Assembly (NCBI GenBank): GCA_947496145.1 | Contig: CANMBS010000008.1 | Span: 1 to 64,000, forward strand | Length of the DNA: 64,000 nucleotides | Direction of reading: 5' to 3' | Origin: an uncultured Pseudovibrio sp. | GTDB taxonomy: Bacteria > Pseudomonadota > Alphaproteobacteria > Rhizobiales > Stappiaceae | Part shown: in pieces, positions 1 to 8,485 of the stretch | How positions within the stretch are numbered: position 1 is the stretch's first letter | Layout: each line of letters begins with the position of its first letter | Notes under the pieces: generated by a model | Told to the model about the DNA's origin: nothing | Database searches by the model: none | Seen by the model: only the letters and a program-made list of their open reading frames with translations | Translations under genes and position numbers: made by a program

Positions 1-69
1 GCTGTGCCAGTATATTCAAATCCGCAATCTACATCGCTGCAACCGTCATATTCTGGCTATGAGTCCTGA
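1..69 (+). CDS. possible C-terminal tail of a gene cut by the window edge
   Basis: Frame 1 of the plus strand is open from the first base to a TGA ending at 69, giving a Pro/Ser/Gln/Tyr-rich tail that ends SGYES. A second frame is open to a TAA near 82, so 22 codons cannot prove coding. I do not recognise it. If real, it would converge on miaA. The remaining bases up to 100 show nothing. Confidence 0.2.
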   Translation, partial: AVPVYSNPQSTSLQPSYSGYES

Positions 70-100
70 GCCTAGTAATTAATACAAGCAGACCTCTATC

Positions 101-1057
101 TCAGAACTCTGCAAATTTACTTCTGACTGAATTGACAAACGTTGCAACTGCCGTCGCATCAAGTGGATCAAGGTTTGACCAGTGGGCCAGCTGTCCTCTG
201 AAGAACGTTGACTGACGCTTAGCATAGCGGCGGGTTTCAGTCTTCGCCTTGTCAATCGCCCACTCCATGCTTGTTAGCCCCAATGAGGCCTCTGCAAGTT
301 GCTTTACACCTATGGCCTTCATCACCTGTAACTTGGGATCCAGTCCCCTCTCCCAAAGTGTACAGGCTTCTTTCACAGCCCCATGCTCCACCATCAAATC
401 AAAACGCCGATGAATACGTTCGTGAAGTACTTTTCTGTCAGGCGAAAGCACGACCCCCATCACTTCACACTCATCCAGCACAGGCTTGCTGCGTTCATGT
501 TGCCAATGGGAAAGTGATTTGCTGGTACCCTCCATAACCTCCAGTGCCCGCACAATGCGTTGTGTATCTGAAGGATGCAGACGCTCAGCCATCACAGCAT
601 CACGCGCCTCCAGCATCCCATAAAGTTCCTCAGAAGTTGCCGTTTGAGCATATGCCCGCCAGTATTCACGTACATCCTGAGGAATTTCTGGCAGCAACGA
701 AAGCCCTTCAAGCGCAGACTTGAAGTAAAGACCTGTTCCCCCAACCACAACCAGTGGCCGGTCTTCGTCACGCGCCTTGCACAACACCTCCTCAAGCTCA
801 GTCAACCAGTTCATCACGCTATAAGGCTGTTCGCTTGCCACATGCCCAAACAGATAATGCGGAGCTTGTGATTCTTCTTCTGCACTTGGCCTTGCACTCA
901 AAATGTGCAGATCAGAATAGATTTGCATGGAATCTGCGTTAACAACCCAGGCATCCAGCTCTTTTGCAAGTTGAATGGAAAGAGCTGTCTTGCCGCTGGC
1001 TGTCGGTCCGGCTATCAACACCGCAACAGGCTTTTTATGAAACCTACTCACTCGCAT
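101..1057 (-). CDS. miaA: tRNA dimethylallyltransferase MiaA
   Basis: Transfers a dimethylallyl group to N6 of A37 in tRNAs that read codons starting with U, in the cytoplasm. The protein opens with the P-loop GPTASGKT, followed by the DSMQIY and GGTGLY stretches typical of MiaA and the C-terminal RRYAKRQ.TFFRG segment. An upstream GTG/TTG-type extension to 1123 is open but would run about 50 bases into serB. I chose the ATG at 1057, which puts the P-loop close to the N-terminus as in relatives (318 residues) and leaves 16 bases to the divergent serB. An ATG at 1096 is an alternative. Family certain; start less so. Confidence 0.93.
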   Translation of the reverse strand: MRVSRFHKKPVAVLIAGPTASGKTALSIQLAKELDAWVVNADSMQIYSDLHILSARPSAEEESQAPHYLFGHVASEQPYSVMNWLTELEEVLCKARDEDRPLVVVGGTGLYFKSALEGLSLLPEIPQDVREYWRAYAQTATSEELYGMLEARDAVMAERLHPSDTQRIVRALEVMEGTSKSLSHWQHERSKPVLDECEVMGVVLSPDRKVLHERIHRRFDLMVEHGAVKEACTLWERGLDPKLQVMKAIGVKQLAEASLGLTSMEWAIDKAKTETRRYAKRQSTFFRGQLAHWSNLDPLDATAVATFVNSVRSKFAEF

Positions 1058-1073
1058 ACCTCGAGAACTGCTT

Positions 1074-1967
1074 ATGTCGTTTGTTGTCACGCTCATTTCC
1101 AATCCAGCTAAACCTGCTGTCACTCAAGACCTCATTGAAAAGGTCAGCGCCCTGCTGCCAGCCACCCCACTCATAAAAGAACTCAAGGCCCAGGTCGCTG
1201 CGGATCTGAGAGTGGACAATTGCGCGAAACCAGAAGGGCTTGAAAGCTCTGTATACTCAATCCTTGCAGATGCACCAGTTGACGTTTTCATTCAACCCCA
1301 GAATGGTCGCAGAAAGAAGCTTCTGATCGCTGATATGGATTCGACAATGATCCAGCAGGAGTGCATCGACGAACTGGCAGCTGAACTTGGCCTCAAGGAC
1401 AAGATTTCAGAGATCACTGAACGAGCTATGCGTGGAGAGATTGAATTTGAACCGGCATTGCGCGAGCGCGTTGCTCTGCTGAAAGGTCTTAATACCGACA
1501 TCATCGCAAAAACCATTGAGACGCGCATCACTCTTACACCCGGCGGTAAGGAACTTGTCCAGACCATGAAGGTAAATGGTGGCTACGCTGCTCTGGTCTC
1601 TGGCGGCTTCACATCCTTTACCCAAAAGATCGCAGAGTTCATTGGATTCGACGAGAACAAGGCCAACACCCTCCTGGAAGAAGATAGTAAACTTTCTGGC
1701 GAAGTTGCAGAACCGATCCTCGGCAAGCAGGCCAAGCTTGACCGCTTGAACCAGCTCACAGAGGAAATGAATATCGCTCTGGAAGATGCTATCGCAGTTG
1801 GTGATGGTGCGAATGACCTCGCCATGATTTGCGCCGCCGGTCTTGGCGTTGCCTTCCACGCAAAGCCGAAAGTTGCAGCACAAGCCCGTGCGAAGATCAA
1901 CCACGGTGACCTGACAGCTCTGCTCTACTTGCAAGGTTACAGCTACGACGAGTTTGTCACAAGCTGA
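1074..1967 (+). CDS. serB: phosphoserine phosphatase SerB
   Basis: Hydrolyses O-phospho-L-serine to serine, the last step of the phosphorylated serine pathway. It is a HAD-superfamily enzyme of 297 residues. Residues 1-80 form the N-terminal region found in alphaproteobacterial SerB (MSFVVTLISNPA start). The nucleophile motif DMDST is at 87-91, with Asp87 the expected phospho-acceptor and Asp89 the general acid. A SGG motif follows in the middle, and GDGAND at 243-248 supplies the Mg-binding aspartates. It diverges from miaA with only 16 bases between the chosen starts, so the two promoters must overlap each other or the genes. A strong hairpin follows the stop. Confidence 0.96.
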   Translation: MSFVVTLISNPAKPAVTQDLIEKVSALLPATPLIKELKAQVAADLRVDNCAKPEGLESSVYSILADAPVDVFIQPQNGRRKKLLIADMDSTMIQQECIDELAAELGLKDKISEITERAMRGEIEFEPALRERVALLKGLNTDIIAKTIETRITLTPGGKELVQTMKVNGGYAALVSGGFTSFTQKIAEFIGFDENKANTLLEEDSKLSGEVAEPILGKQAKLDRLNQLTEEMNIALEDAIAVGDGANDLAMICAAGLGVAFHAKPKVAAQARAKINHGDLTALLYLQGYSYDEFVTS

Positions 1968-1987
1968 CACTCAGCATTACACAACTA

Positions 1988-2017
1988 CAAAAGGCCACCA
2001 ACTGAGGCGGCCTTTTG
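1988..2017. terminator. bidirectional terminator between serB and degP-like gene
   Basis: A perfect 9-bp stem, CAAAAGGCC paired with GGCCTTTTG, with a 12-base loop. The A-run on one side and T-run on the other let it serve both converging genes. Confidence 0.85.
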
Positions 2018-2045
2018 ACTGAAGTTATGAAACGGCAGTTAAATG

Positions 2046-3530
2046 CTATTCTTCTATGCGCACCGCCACAAAGCGCAGCTCTCCAGCACCATTAGACAGT
2101 AACAATAGCGCAGAGCGTCTTTTATCCGCCTTTAGCGCCTTCACCATATCCATCACATCTTTTGGTGTGGCAACAGGTTCCTGAGCTACCTCGACAATTA
2201 CATCGCCAGCGCGTACCCGCTTATCTTCGGCAGAACTGCCTTCAGCAACGCGCGTTATCACCACGCCTTCAATCTCATCGGAAAGAGTAAAACGTTCACG
2301 AAGCGGCTCATCGATCTTTGCAAGTGACAAGCCAAGAACGACAGTCTCATCACTCTTGTCCTTTACAGATTCCTGCTTTTCCTCCACCTGCTCGATTTCA
2401 GCAACTTCATCAAGACGGCCTAAAGTAACCTCAATCTGCACCTCTTCACCTCGACGCAAAACTGTCAGAGGGACAGTACTTCCAATCGTTGTTGTTGCCA
2501 CCATACGAGGGAGATCGCGCATTTCAGGAACATCGCGCCCATCAAACGTAAGAACCACATCTCCCGGCATGATGCCAGCTTCCTTCGCTGGCCCATCCTC
2601 GGAAACCCCAGCAATCAATGCCCCACGAGCACTGTCCATGCCAAGGCTCTCAGCAATCTCATCACTCACATGTTGAATGCGAACCCCGAGCCAGCCCCGA
2701 CGGGTTTCACCAAACTCACGCAACTGAGCAATCACGCGGGTTGCAGTCTCAGCCGGAATGGCAAAACCAATACCAATAGATCCGCCGGATGGTGAGAAAA
2801 TAACTGTATTAATTCCAACAACCTCACCATCCATGTTGAACAGTGGACCACCAGAATTACCCCGGTTGATTGCGGCATCTGTCTGGATAAAGTTGTCATA
2901 GGGACCAGAATTAATATCGCGATTTCGTGCGGAAACGATACCCGCAGTCACTGTACCACCAAGGCCGAACGGGTTACCAATCGCCATTACCCAGTCGCCA
3001 ACACGCAGGACTTCAGAACTCCCGAATTTGACAGAATCCAGCAAGTTCTTTGGCTCAACCTTCAACACCGCCAGATCGGTCTTTTCATCAAAACCAAGCA
3101 GCTCCGCAGACAGTTTAGTCCCGTCGTTAAAGTTGACAGTAATCTCATCTGCGCCTTCGATCACATGGTTGTTTGTAACGATGATCCCTTCTTTGCCATC
3201 AATCACGAAACCAGACCCGAGCGACTGAACCCTTTGAGGGCTATCTCCCTCAGGCTCCTGACCGTTGAAAAACTCCTCAAAGAACTCCTGAAAAGGAGAC
3301 CCTTCCGGCACATCAGGTAACTGCAAAGAGCGTTTGGCTTGCACTTTTTGAGCCGTCGAGATGTTCACCACCGCATCGCCAAGTTCCTCGGCAAGATCAG
3401 CAAGAGATTCAGGGCCGCGTGCAAAAGCACTATCAAAGCTGCTGGCAAGAGCTGCAACTCCAAGAGCACTTGCAAAAACAACAGCCTTGATTGATCGCCC
3501 CAACTCAAGGCGAGGTAAAACACCGGCCAT
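2046..3530 (-). CDS. degP: Do/DegP-type periplasmic serine protease
   Basis: HtrA-family protease and chaperone that degrades misfolded envelope proteins. The ATG at 3530 is preferred over a TTG at 3545 because GAGGAG lies 7 bases before it, and the TTG version would place this Shine-Dalgarno inside the gene. The 494-residue product has a signal peptide (hydrophobic AVVFASALGVAALA, likely cleavage after SAFA), a trypsin-like domain with His122 (NNHVIEGA), Asp152 (KTDLAVLK) and Ser226 (GNSGGPLF), then two PDZ domains at roughly 275-365 and 390-485. It is the last gene after hflK-hflC-DUF2065, which fits a membrane and periplasm quality-control role. Which HtrA paralogue (DegP, DegQ or MucD) cannot be decided from the sequence. 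Confidence 0.92.
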   Translation of the reverse strand: MAGVLPRLELGRSIKAVVFASALGVAALASSFDSAFARGPESLADLAEELGDAVVNISTAQKVQAKRSLQLPDVPEGSPFQEFFEEFFNGQEPEGDSPQRVQSLGSGFVIDGKEGIIVTNNHVIEGADEITVNFNDGTKLSAELLGFDEKTDLAVLKVEPKNLLDSVKFGSSEVLRVGDWVMAIGNPFGLGGTVTAGIVSARNRDINSGPYDNFIQTDAAINRGNSGGPLFNMDGEVVGINTVIFSPSGGSIGIGFAIPAETATRVIAQLREFGETRRGWLGVRIQHVSDEIAESLGMDSARGALIAGVSEDGPAKEAGIMPGDVVLTFDGRDVPEMRDLPRMVATTTIGSTVPLTVLRRGEEVQIEVTLGRLDEVAEIEQVEEKQESVKDKSDETVVLGLSLAKIDEPLRERFTLSDEIEGVVITRVAEGSSAEDKRVRAGDVIVEVAQEPVATPKDVMDMVKALKADKRRSALLLLSNGAGELRFVAVRIEE

Positions 3531-3597
3531 ACGCCATCTCCTCAAACTTCATGGTGAGCAAACACGCGCCACCCATATGCAATCTTGAAACAAATAT

Positions 3598-3625
3598 GCC
3601 CGCGCTTGGTTAATAAAGCGCGGGC
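3598..3625 (-). terminator. strong hairpin between DUF2065 and degP-like gene
   Basis: A 10-bp perfect stem, GCCCGCGCTT with AAGCGCGGGC, and an 8-base loop. On the minus strand it is followed only by ATATTTGTTTC, a poor U-tract. It may be a weak terminator or attenuator that lowers read-through from hflKC into the protease gene. Confidence 0.55.
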
Positions 3626-3694
3626 AAAACTAACATTTATTTGCAAGCAGCGTCAGGCTGATTTCTCGCAGTTGTATCATTGGCAAAACTGCAC

Positions 3695-3889
3695 CTACCC
3701 GCTTAGGGAACGGACCAGCCATACAATCAGAACACCTAGTGCCATCGCAGTAACTCCGCCAATCCGGAGAGATTGGTCAGGTACTTCCTGAGCTTTGCGC
3801 ATGAACTCTTTCAGATGGCCCGGGGCAAGAGCGTAGACCACTCCCTCAACGACAAGGACAAGCCCCAGAGCCACGACAAAATCATTCAT
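3695..3889 (-). CDS. small membrane protein, DUF2065 family
   Basis: A 64-residue protein with two predicted membrane helices (about residues 4-22 and 43-60) joined by a charged segment. Its length, the two-helix layout, the EGVVYALAPG stretch and its place straight after hflC match the DUF2065 (YjeT-like) family. Its start codon overlaps the hflC stop by one base (TAATG), so translation is probably coupled. No function is established for the family; association with the HflKC complex is inferred from the context only. Confidence 0.85.
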   Translation of the reverse strand: MNDFVVALGLVLVVEGVVYALAPGHLKEFMRKAQEVPDQSLRIGGVTAMALGVLIVWLVRSLSG

Positions 3890-4773
3890 TACTGCGCAGA
3901 ACCCGCCACAACACCTGCTTTTCCACTTGGATCATTAAAATAGCGGAAGAAGTCAGAGTCTGGAGAAAGCACCAGTGAAGTATCACCATTCTCCATCGAG
4001 GTGCGATAAGCCTGCATTGAACGATAGAACTCAAAGAAAGCAGGGTCTTTGCCATAAGCTTCAGCAAAAATCTGGTTGGCAGCTGCATCACCGTCACCAC
4101 GGATGATTTCCGCATCACGCTCGGCCTCCGCAACAATCACAGTTGCATCACGGTCCGCACGGGACTTAATGCGGCGAGACTGTTCTTCACCCTGCGCACG
4201 GATTTCCGTTGCTTCACGCTGACGCTCTGTCTGCATCCGGCGGAAAACAGCTTGTGAGTTTGCCTCTGGCAGGTCCGCACGACGGATCTTCACATCAATC
4301 ACTTCCATGCCGATTGCCTGAGCACGCTTATCAACATCCACTCTGATCTGCTCCATCAGGTTGGAACGATCATCACGAACAACCTGCTCCAGTGTCGCGT
4401 TACCAAGAACGCCACGCAAACTGGAATCTAAGAAGGTTGCCAGACGGGAAGCACCAGCAGGAATGTTGTTTACGGACTGATAGAACCGCACTGGATCAGA
4501 AATCCGATAGCGTGCAAACGCATCAACGAGCAAACGCTTTTTATCTGCAAGGATTGGCTCGATTGGCGGCATGTTCAGATCAAGAATACGCTTGTCGATG
4601 ATCAGAACTGTCTGCCATGGTGCCTTGAACTTCAGGCCCGGTGTTGTCTGCACACCGCGCACTTCACCAAATTGCAGAACGAGTGCCTGCTGAGCTGGTG
4701 TCAGGCTGAACGTAGACCAGTAAAAAACCAGTGCTACGATAGCAATTACAATGCCAAGAAGACCACTTTTCAT
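3889..4773 (-). CDS. hflC: HflC, SPFH-domain partner of HflK
   Basis: Inner-membrane SPFH/prohibitin-type protein that forms a large complex with HflK and modulates the FtsH protease. The product has 294 residues, with one N-terminal membrane segment (about 5-22), then the SPFH domain starting at FSLTPAQQALVLQFGEVRG. An alanine/arginine/glutamate-rich helical region follows (RTERQREATEIRAQGEEQ type), ending near 255. The start overlaps the hflK stop by one base (TGATG). The sequence is complete and ordinary for the family. Confidence 0.95.
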   Translation of the reverse strand: MKSGLLGIVIAIVALVFYWSTFSLTPAQQALVLQFGEVRGVQTTPGLKFKAPWQTVLIIDKRILDLNMPPIEPILADKKRLLVDAFARYRISDPVRFYQSVNNIPAGASRLATFLDSSLRGVLGNATLEQVVRDDRSNLMEQIRVDVDKRAQAIGMEVIDVKIRRADLPEANSQAVFRRMQTERQREATEIRAQGEEQSRRIKSRADRDATVIVAEAERDAEIIRGDGDAAANQIFAEAYGKDPAFFEFYRSMQAYRTSMENGDTSLVLSPDSDFFRYFNDPSGKAGVVAGSAQ

Positions 4774-5942
4774 CAGTTGTTTCCTCCGGCACGTTTATTC
4801 AGCTGGTCAAGCGGCAGATATGGTACGACACCATTCTGCTGACTATTACCGTCAATGATAATTTTTGGATTCTTGCTCAAGACTTCTTCCATGGTCTCAA
4901 GGTAGAGGCGCTGGCGAATAACGTCCGGGGACTTCGCATATTCCTCGTAAATCTTTGTGAAACGCTGTGCCTGACCATTAGCTTCTGCAATGGTTTTATC
5001 ACGATAGCCCTGCGCTTTTTCAGAGACACGAGCAGCCGAACCACGTGCTTCAGGAACAATCTTGTTCGCATAAGCTTGCGCTTCGTTCTGTACACGTTCC
5101 TGGTCAGCACGAGCTGCCTGAACATCACGGAACGCTTCGATAACCTGTGCAGGCGGGTCGACCTTCTGCATCTGAACGTTGCTGATCTGGATGCCAGCTT
5201 TGTACTCATCCAGAGTTTTCTGCATCAGTTCTTTCACAGCAATCTGAATAGGCGTACGGCTTTCAGTCAGGATCGAGTCGATCTGAGAGCTGCCAACCAC
5301 TTCGCGCATTGCACTTTCCGCAACGGCCTTAACAGTGCCCTGTGGGTTCTGAATATTGAAGAGGAATTCCTGAACGCCAGTTGGTGTATTCTGGATCACC
5401 CACTGAACCTTGAAGTCAACATCAACAATGTTCTCGTCCCCGGTCAGCATCAGGCTTTCTTCAGGCACATCCCGAGTGTTAACAGAGCCGCGACCTGGGT
5501 ATTGCTGCAGGCCAATAGTGGTTTCGCGAACACCTTGTACATTTGGTGTTTCAACGGAGCCTACCGGATAAGGCCAGTTGTAGTTCAGGCCCGGACCGGT
5601 CTGCCCCACCACCTTACCAAACACCATCGGAACCCCGACATAACCTTCTTCAACGCGATAAAGGCCGGTTGCCATCCAGATCAGAACAGCGACAAGGATC
5701 GCAAACAAAATGCCTTTAAAGCCAAGCCCGCCGCCATCGCCTGGCAAAACAGTCTTCAGATGGTCCTGACCGCGTTTTAAGATTTCCTCGAAATCAGGTG
5801 GGTTACCGCCGCTGTTACCGCCGCCACCACGCTGGGGGCCGCCACCGCCGCCCCAAGGGCCACCACCGCCCTTGTTGCCGCCGGAGTTCCCCCAAGGGCC
5901 GCCGTTGTTGCCGCCACCTCCGCTTTGATTGCTCCAAGGCAT
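4773..5942 (-). CDS. hflK: HflK, SPFH-domain partner of HflC
   Basis: First gene of the hflK-hflC-DUF2065-degP unit. The 389-residue product begins with a glycine/asparagine/tryptophan-rich cytoplasmic tail (about residues 1-48), typical of HflK. One membrane helix follows at 77-95 and then the SPFH domain (YRVEEGYVGVPMVFGKVV). A long helical segment follows (about 260-350) with charged repeats suited to ring assembly with HflC. GGGA lies upstream of the ATG at moderate spacing. The GC-rich low-complexity start differs in base use from its neighbours but is a usual feature of the family. Confidence 0.95.
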   Translation of the reverse strand: MPWSNQSGGGGNNGGPWGNSGGNKGGGGPWGGGGGPQRGGGGNSGGNPPDFEEILKRGQDHLKTVLPGDGGGLGFKGILFAILVAVLIWMATGLYRVEEGYVGVPMVFGKVVGQTGPGLNYNWPYPVGSVETPNVQGVRETTIGLQQYPGRGSVNTRDVPEESLMLTGDENIVDVDFKVQWVIQNTPTGVQEFLFNIQNPQGTVKAVAESAMREVVGSSQIDSILTESRTPIQIAVKELMQKTLDEYKAGIQISNVQMQKVDPPAQVIEAFRDVQAARADQERVQNEAQAYANKIVPEARGSAARVSEKAQGYRDKTIAEANGQAQRFTKIYEEYAKSPDVIRQRLYLETMEEVLSKNPKIIIDGNSQQNGVVPYLPLDQLNKRAGGNN

Positions 5943-6295
5943 AGAGAGATCCCTTTACTAGGTATACTGCCGGACAAACCGACAATTAAATGAGAGTTAG
6001 ACTAAGCTAACTATTACTTGATTAGGGTTATAGGCAAGTTACCAACCGCTTTCAACGAAGCTGGGTAAGCCAATTGGCTGCACCTCTATGGAAAATCACC
6101 AGAACCCACATAAAACCGTTGATCATGGGGAAATGATAAGCGCCCTTTATCAGGTTTCAACACGCCTTCTGAACCCCACCCACAAATTTCACCTGTAAGA
6201 ACTTTGGGTTTATTCTGCCAAGTTCCTGCTGTTTTGCTCAACAAACTGTAAACACTCCCAGTAACACAGCACACACACATAAGCGCAGACTACTT
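5943..6295. other. intergenic region upstream of hflK
   Basis: These 353 bases lie between hflK and the acetyltransferase gene that precedes it in the same direction. They should hold the hflK promoter. A 64-codon minus-strand frame (6086-6280) is open, but its Cys/Trp/Gly-heavy composition does not look like a conserved protein, so I do not call it. No clear terminator or promoter boxes stand out. Confidence 0.4.
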
Positions 6296-6760
6296 TCAGC
6301 TTTCAAGAAGTTGTCTCAACCGCATATCAATGTGCGGAATACCATCCTCCGGATAAACTTCAGATGTCGCAAAGAACCCGCAACCTTCATAGAACGCCTG
6401 CAAGTAGGCCTGCGCCTGAAGTTCCACACAAGCATCATCGTTAGTTGCGGCACAGTAAGACAGAGCCATATTCATGAGTTTGCGTGCAATACCCTGCCCG
6501 CGAGCTTCTTTGGACACCACAACGCGGCCAATTTTGAAGACATCACCATCTTCATACTCATGCAAAATACGAAGTGCCCCCAAAAGCTCACCTGCCTCAT
6601 TCAGCAGGATTACATGCTTTGCCACAGGATCCTGACCGTCGATGTCAGGATAAACACAGTTCTGCTCAACGATAAAAACATCACATCTGAGTTTCAGCAG
6701 AGCATACAACTGCTCCACGCTGAATTCATTGAAATCCTTAAGCTCAAGAAAGAGAGACAT
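6296..6760 (-). CDS. ElaA-like GNAT N-acetyltransferase
   Basis: A 154-residue single-domain acetyltransferase. Two stretches identify the ElaA branch: residues about 27-45, with LRCDVFIVEQNC followed by YPDIDGQD, and the acetyl-CoA-binding motif A segment IGRVVVSKEARGQGIARKL (about 77-95). GAGG lies four bases before the ATG. The substrate of ElaA proteins is not established. The gene stands alone between hflK and a plus-strand gene, so context adds nothing. Confidence 0.88.
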   Translation of the reverse strand: MSLFLELKDFNEFSVEQLYALLKLRCDVFIVEQNCVYPDIDGQDPVAKHVILLNEAGELLGALRILHEYEDGDVFKIGRVVVSKEARGQGIARKLMNMALSYCAATNDDACVELQAQAYLQAFYEGCGFFATSEVYPEDGIPHIDMRLRQLLES

Positions 6761-6960
6761 TCCACCTCAAACAGTTGCGCAACCTGCACACTCAAAGCAA
6801 GCCTTAAATCCTCATCTATGTTGGTGTGTGTTGTTGATTTTACAAGGCAATCACCGCCAAAAACTACCAATTAAGCACATTTAACAAGCAAAAACCGAAG
6901 GAAAGACCATCGCCGCACTTCGCCTTAACGTTCTCTTAAGAAACGACCGATGGAAAGCGA

Positions 6961-7875
6961 ATGCGGGCCATAAAGCCAAAATACCTGATGAGCAGTTTGC
7001 AGCGGCACCTCATGCCCACCTCCTATCAGGATTGGGACAGGGAGGTTGTTCCCCTCTGGTTCCGACACAGGCTGGACGAGCTGCATCGCCAGAAACGAGA
7101 GAAGCAAGCCAGGCTTTTAACAGATCTCCCTGCATCTTGTGCACAAGCATTGCACACTCACGGCATCTGGCTAAAGCACAATGCACTCCCCTGCGAGTTC
7201 TTTCGCAGATTAAAATTTGAAACCTTCGACTATTTCGTCGCTCAGCGGGATCGAAGCAAGCGTCTGCTTGCCAACTGGCACAAGTCAGAGAGTTTCACTC
7301 TGCCACTCAATTACACACAGTTACTAAGACAACCCTTCCTGCAATCTGCAATCACACACGAGCTCATTCCCAAACCACTTCAGTTTGCAGCAGGTAGAAA
7401 AGTCAAACCTACTTTTACTCTGGAAGCGATGGCGCAGCGCACCCCCTCAATTCAGTTCAACACACAGGCCAGCAACATCCCATCATTCGAATTGGAGCAC
7501 AACGCCCATACCCCCGGAGCAACCGCCCTGTTGTTTCTGGAGGAAATAACACCACAGGATGGAGCACTGTTTTACATACCCGGTTCACACCGAATGACAG
7601 AAACTCGCATAAGTTGGGAATATGGGCGTGAGCTGGACTATACAACGCTGGAGGATGAAGAGGATTTACCCGGCACAAGTCTGCACGACATTCAGGATTT
7701 GAACCTGCCAGCACTGCTGCCACTGAAAGTAGAGGCAAACACTCTGCTCATATGGGATACAACTGGTTTCCATGGACGTTTACCCAGCACCAGCACCACA
7801 AAAAATGCACACATTGCTCACCGATTAGCGCTGCGTGCAGACATTTCAACGAAACCTTCCGCCCGCAGCAACTAA
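6961..7875 (+). CDS. PhyH-like (phytanoyl-CoA dioxygenase family) protein, atypical metal site
   Basis: A 304-residue protein whose C-terminal half resembles the double-stranded beta-helix of the phytanoyl-CoA dioxygenase family. It has FLEEITPQDGALFYIPGSHR (about 192-211), and FHGRLPS at 270-276 would supply the distal His271 and a 2-oxoglutarate-type arginine. Where related enzymes carry an HxD iron motif about 25-30 residues before PGSH, this one reads HNAH (180-183), so the usual aspartate is not seen. Residues 1-130 show no recognised domain. Either the iron site is altered or the protein is not a classical dioxygenase. GGAAAG lies just upstream of the ATG. Family moderately sure; activity unknown. 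Confidence 0.6.
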   Translation: MRAIKPKYLMSSLQRHLMPTSYQDWDREVVPLWFRHRLDELHRQKREKQARLLTDLPASCAQALHTHGIWLKHNALPCEFFRRLKFETFDYFVAQRDRSKRLLANWHKSESFTLPLNYTQLLRQPFLQSAITHELIPKPLQFAAGRKVKPTFTLEAMAQRTPSIQFNTQASNIPSFELEHNAHTPGATALLFLEEITPQDGALFYIPGSHRMTETRISWEYGRELDYTTLEDEEDLPGTSLHDIQDLNLPALLPLKVEANTLLIWDTTGFHGRLPSTSTTKNAHIAHRLALRADISTKPSARSN

Positions 7876-7917
7876 AGCTAGATCACTCAGGCGATGCTCA
7901 AAAATCATCCCCGCTGA

Positions 7918-8439
7918 TCACAGATAGCGTCTGTAAATCTCCAACGTAGACTCAGCAGAATCTTTTGCCCCACGCTCAAATGGCGTTCGCTCGGAAAGCT
8001 CCCACTCATCAGGGTTGATTTCAGGAAACTTGGTATCCCCTTCCGGCTCTGCATGAATACGAGTGATGTAAAGGGTTGAGGCCTGAGGCATCGCAGCCTT
8101 GTAAATCTGCCCCCCTCCGACAACCATAATCTCGTCAACACCATCACTTTCGGCAATGTCATTCGCTAAAGTAAGAGCATCACCAAGATTACCGACCACC
8201 TCTACACCTTCATAAGCGTAGTTAGGGTCTCGTGTCACAACAATATTCTTACGGTTCGGCAATGGTTTTCCGAGGCGGGCACAAATGCTCTCGAACGTCC
8301 GCCGCCCCATCACAACCGGCTTGCCCGTAGTTGTAACCCGAAAAAACTTCAGATCGGTGGAAACTGACCACGGCATGTCATTGTCCGCACCAATCACACC
8401 ATTATCAGCAACAGCAGAAATCATTGAAATTGGCTTCAT
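7918..8439 (-). CDS. folA: dihydrofolate reductase
   Basis: Reduces dihydrofolate to tetrahydrofolate with NADPH and so recycles the cofactor oxidised by ThyA. The 173-residue protein shows the N-terminal strand ISAVADNGVIG, the DMPW motif at 21-24, the substrate-binding Asp29 and the VVMGRRTFES nucleotide-binding segment. MVVGGGQIYKAAMP follows in the second half. GGAAGAGA precedes the ATG. It is the last gene of the run thyA-kdsB-phosphatase-folA; a link between thyA and folA is common, but here two other genes lie between them. Confidence 0.96.
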   Translation of the reverse strand: MKPISMISAVADNGVIGADNDMPWSVSTDLKFFRVTTTGKPVVMGRRTFESICARLGKPLPNRKNIVVTRDPNYAYEGVEVVGNLGDALTLANDIAESDGVDEIMVVGGGQIYKAAMPQASTLYITRIHAEPEGDTKFPEINPDEWELSERTPFERGAKDSAESTLEIYRRYL

Positions 8440-8485
8440 TCTCTTCCCATCCCTCAGAGCAAGACCAGTTCAAAATCTATAAGCG

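Noticed and set aside
6086-6280. 64-codon minus-strand frame upstream of hflK
   Set aside because: No ribosome site, odd composition and no recognised family.
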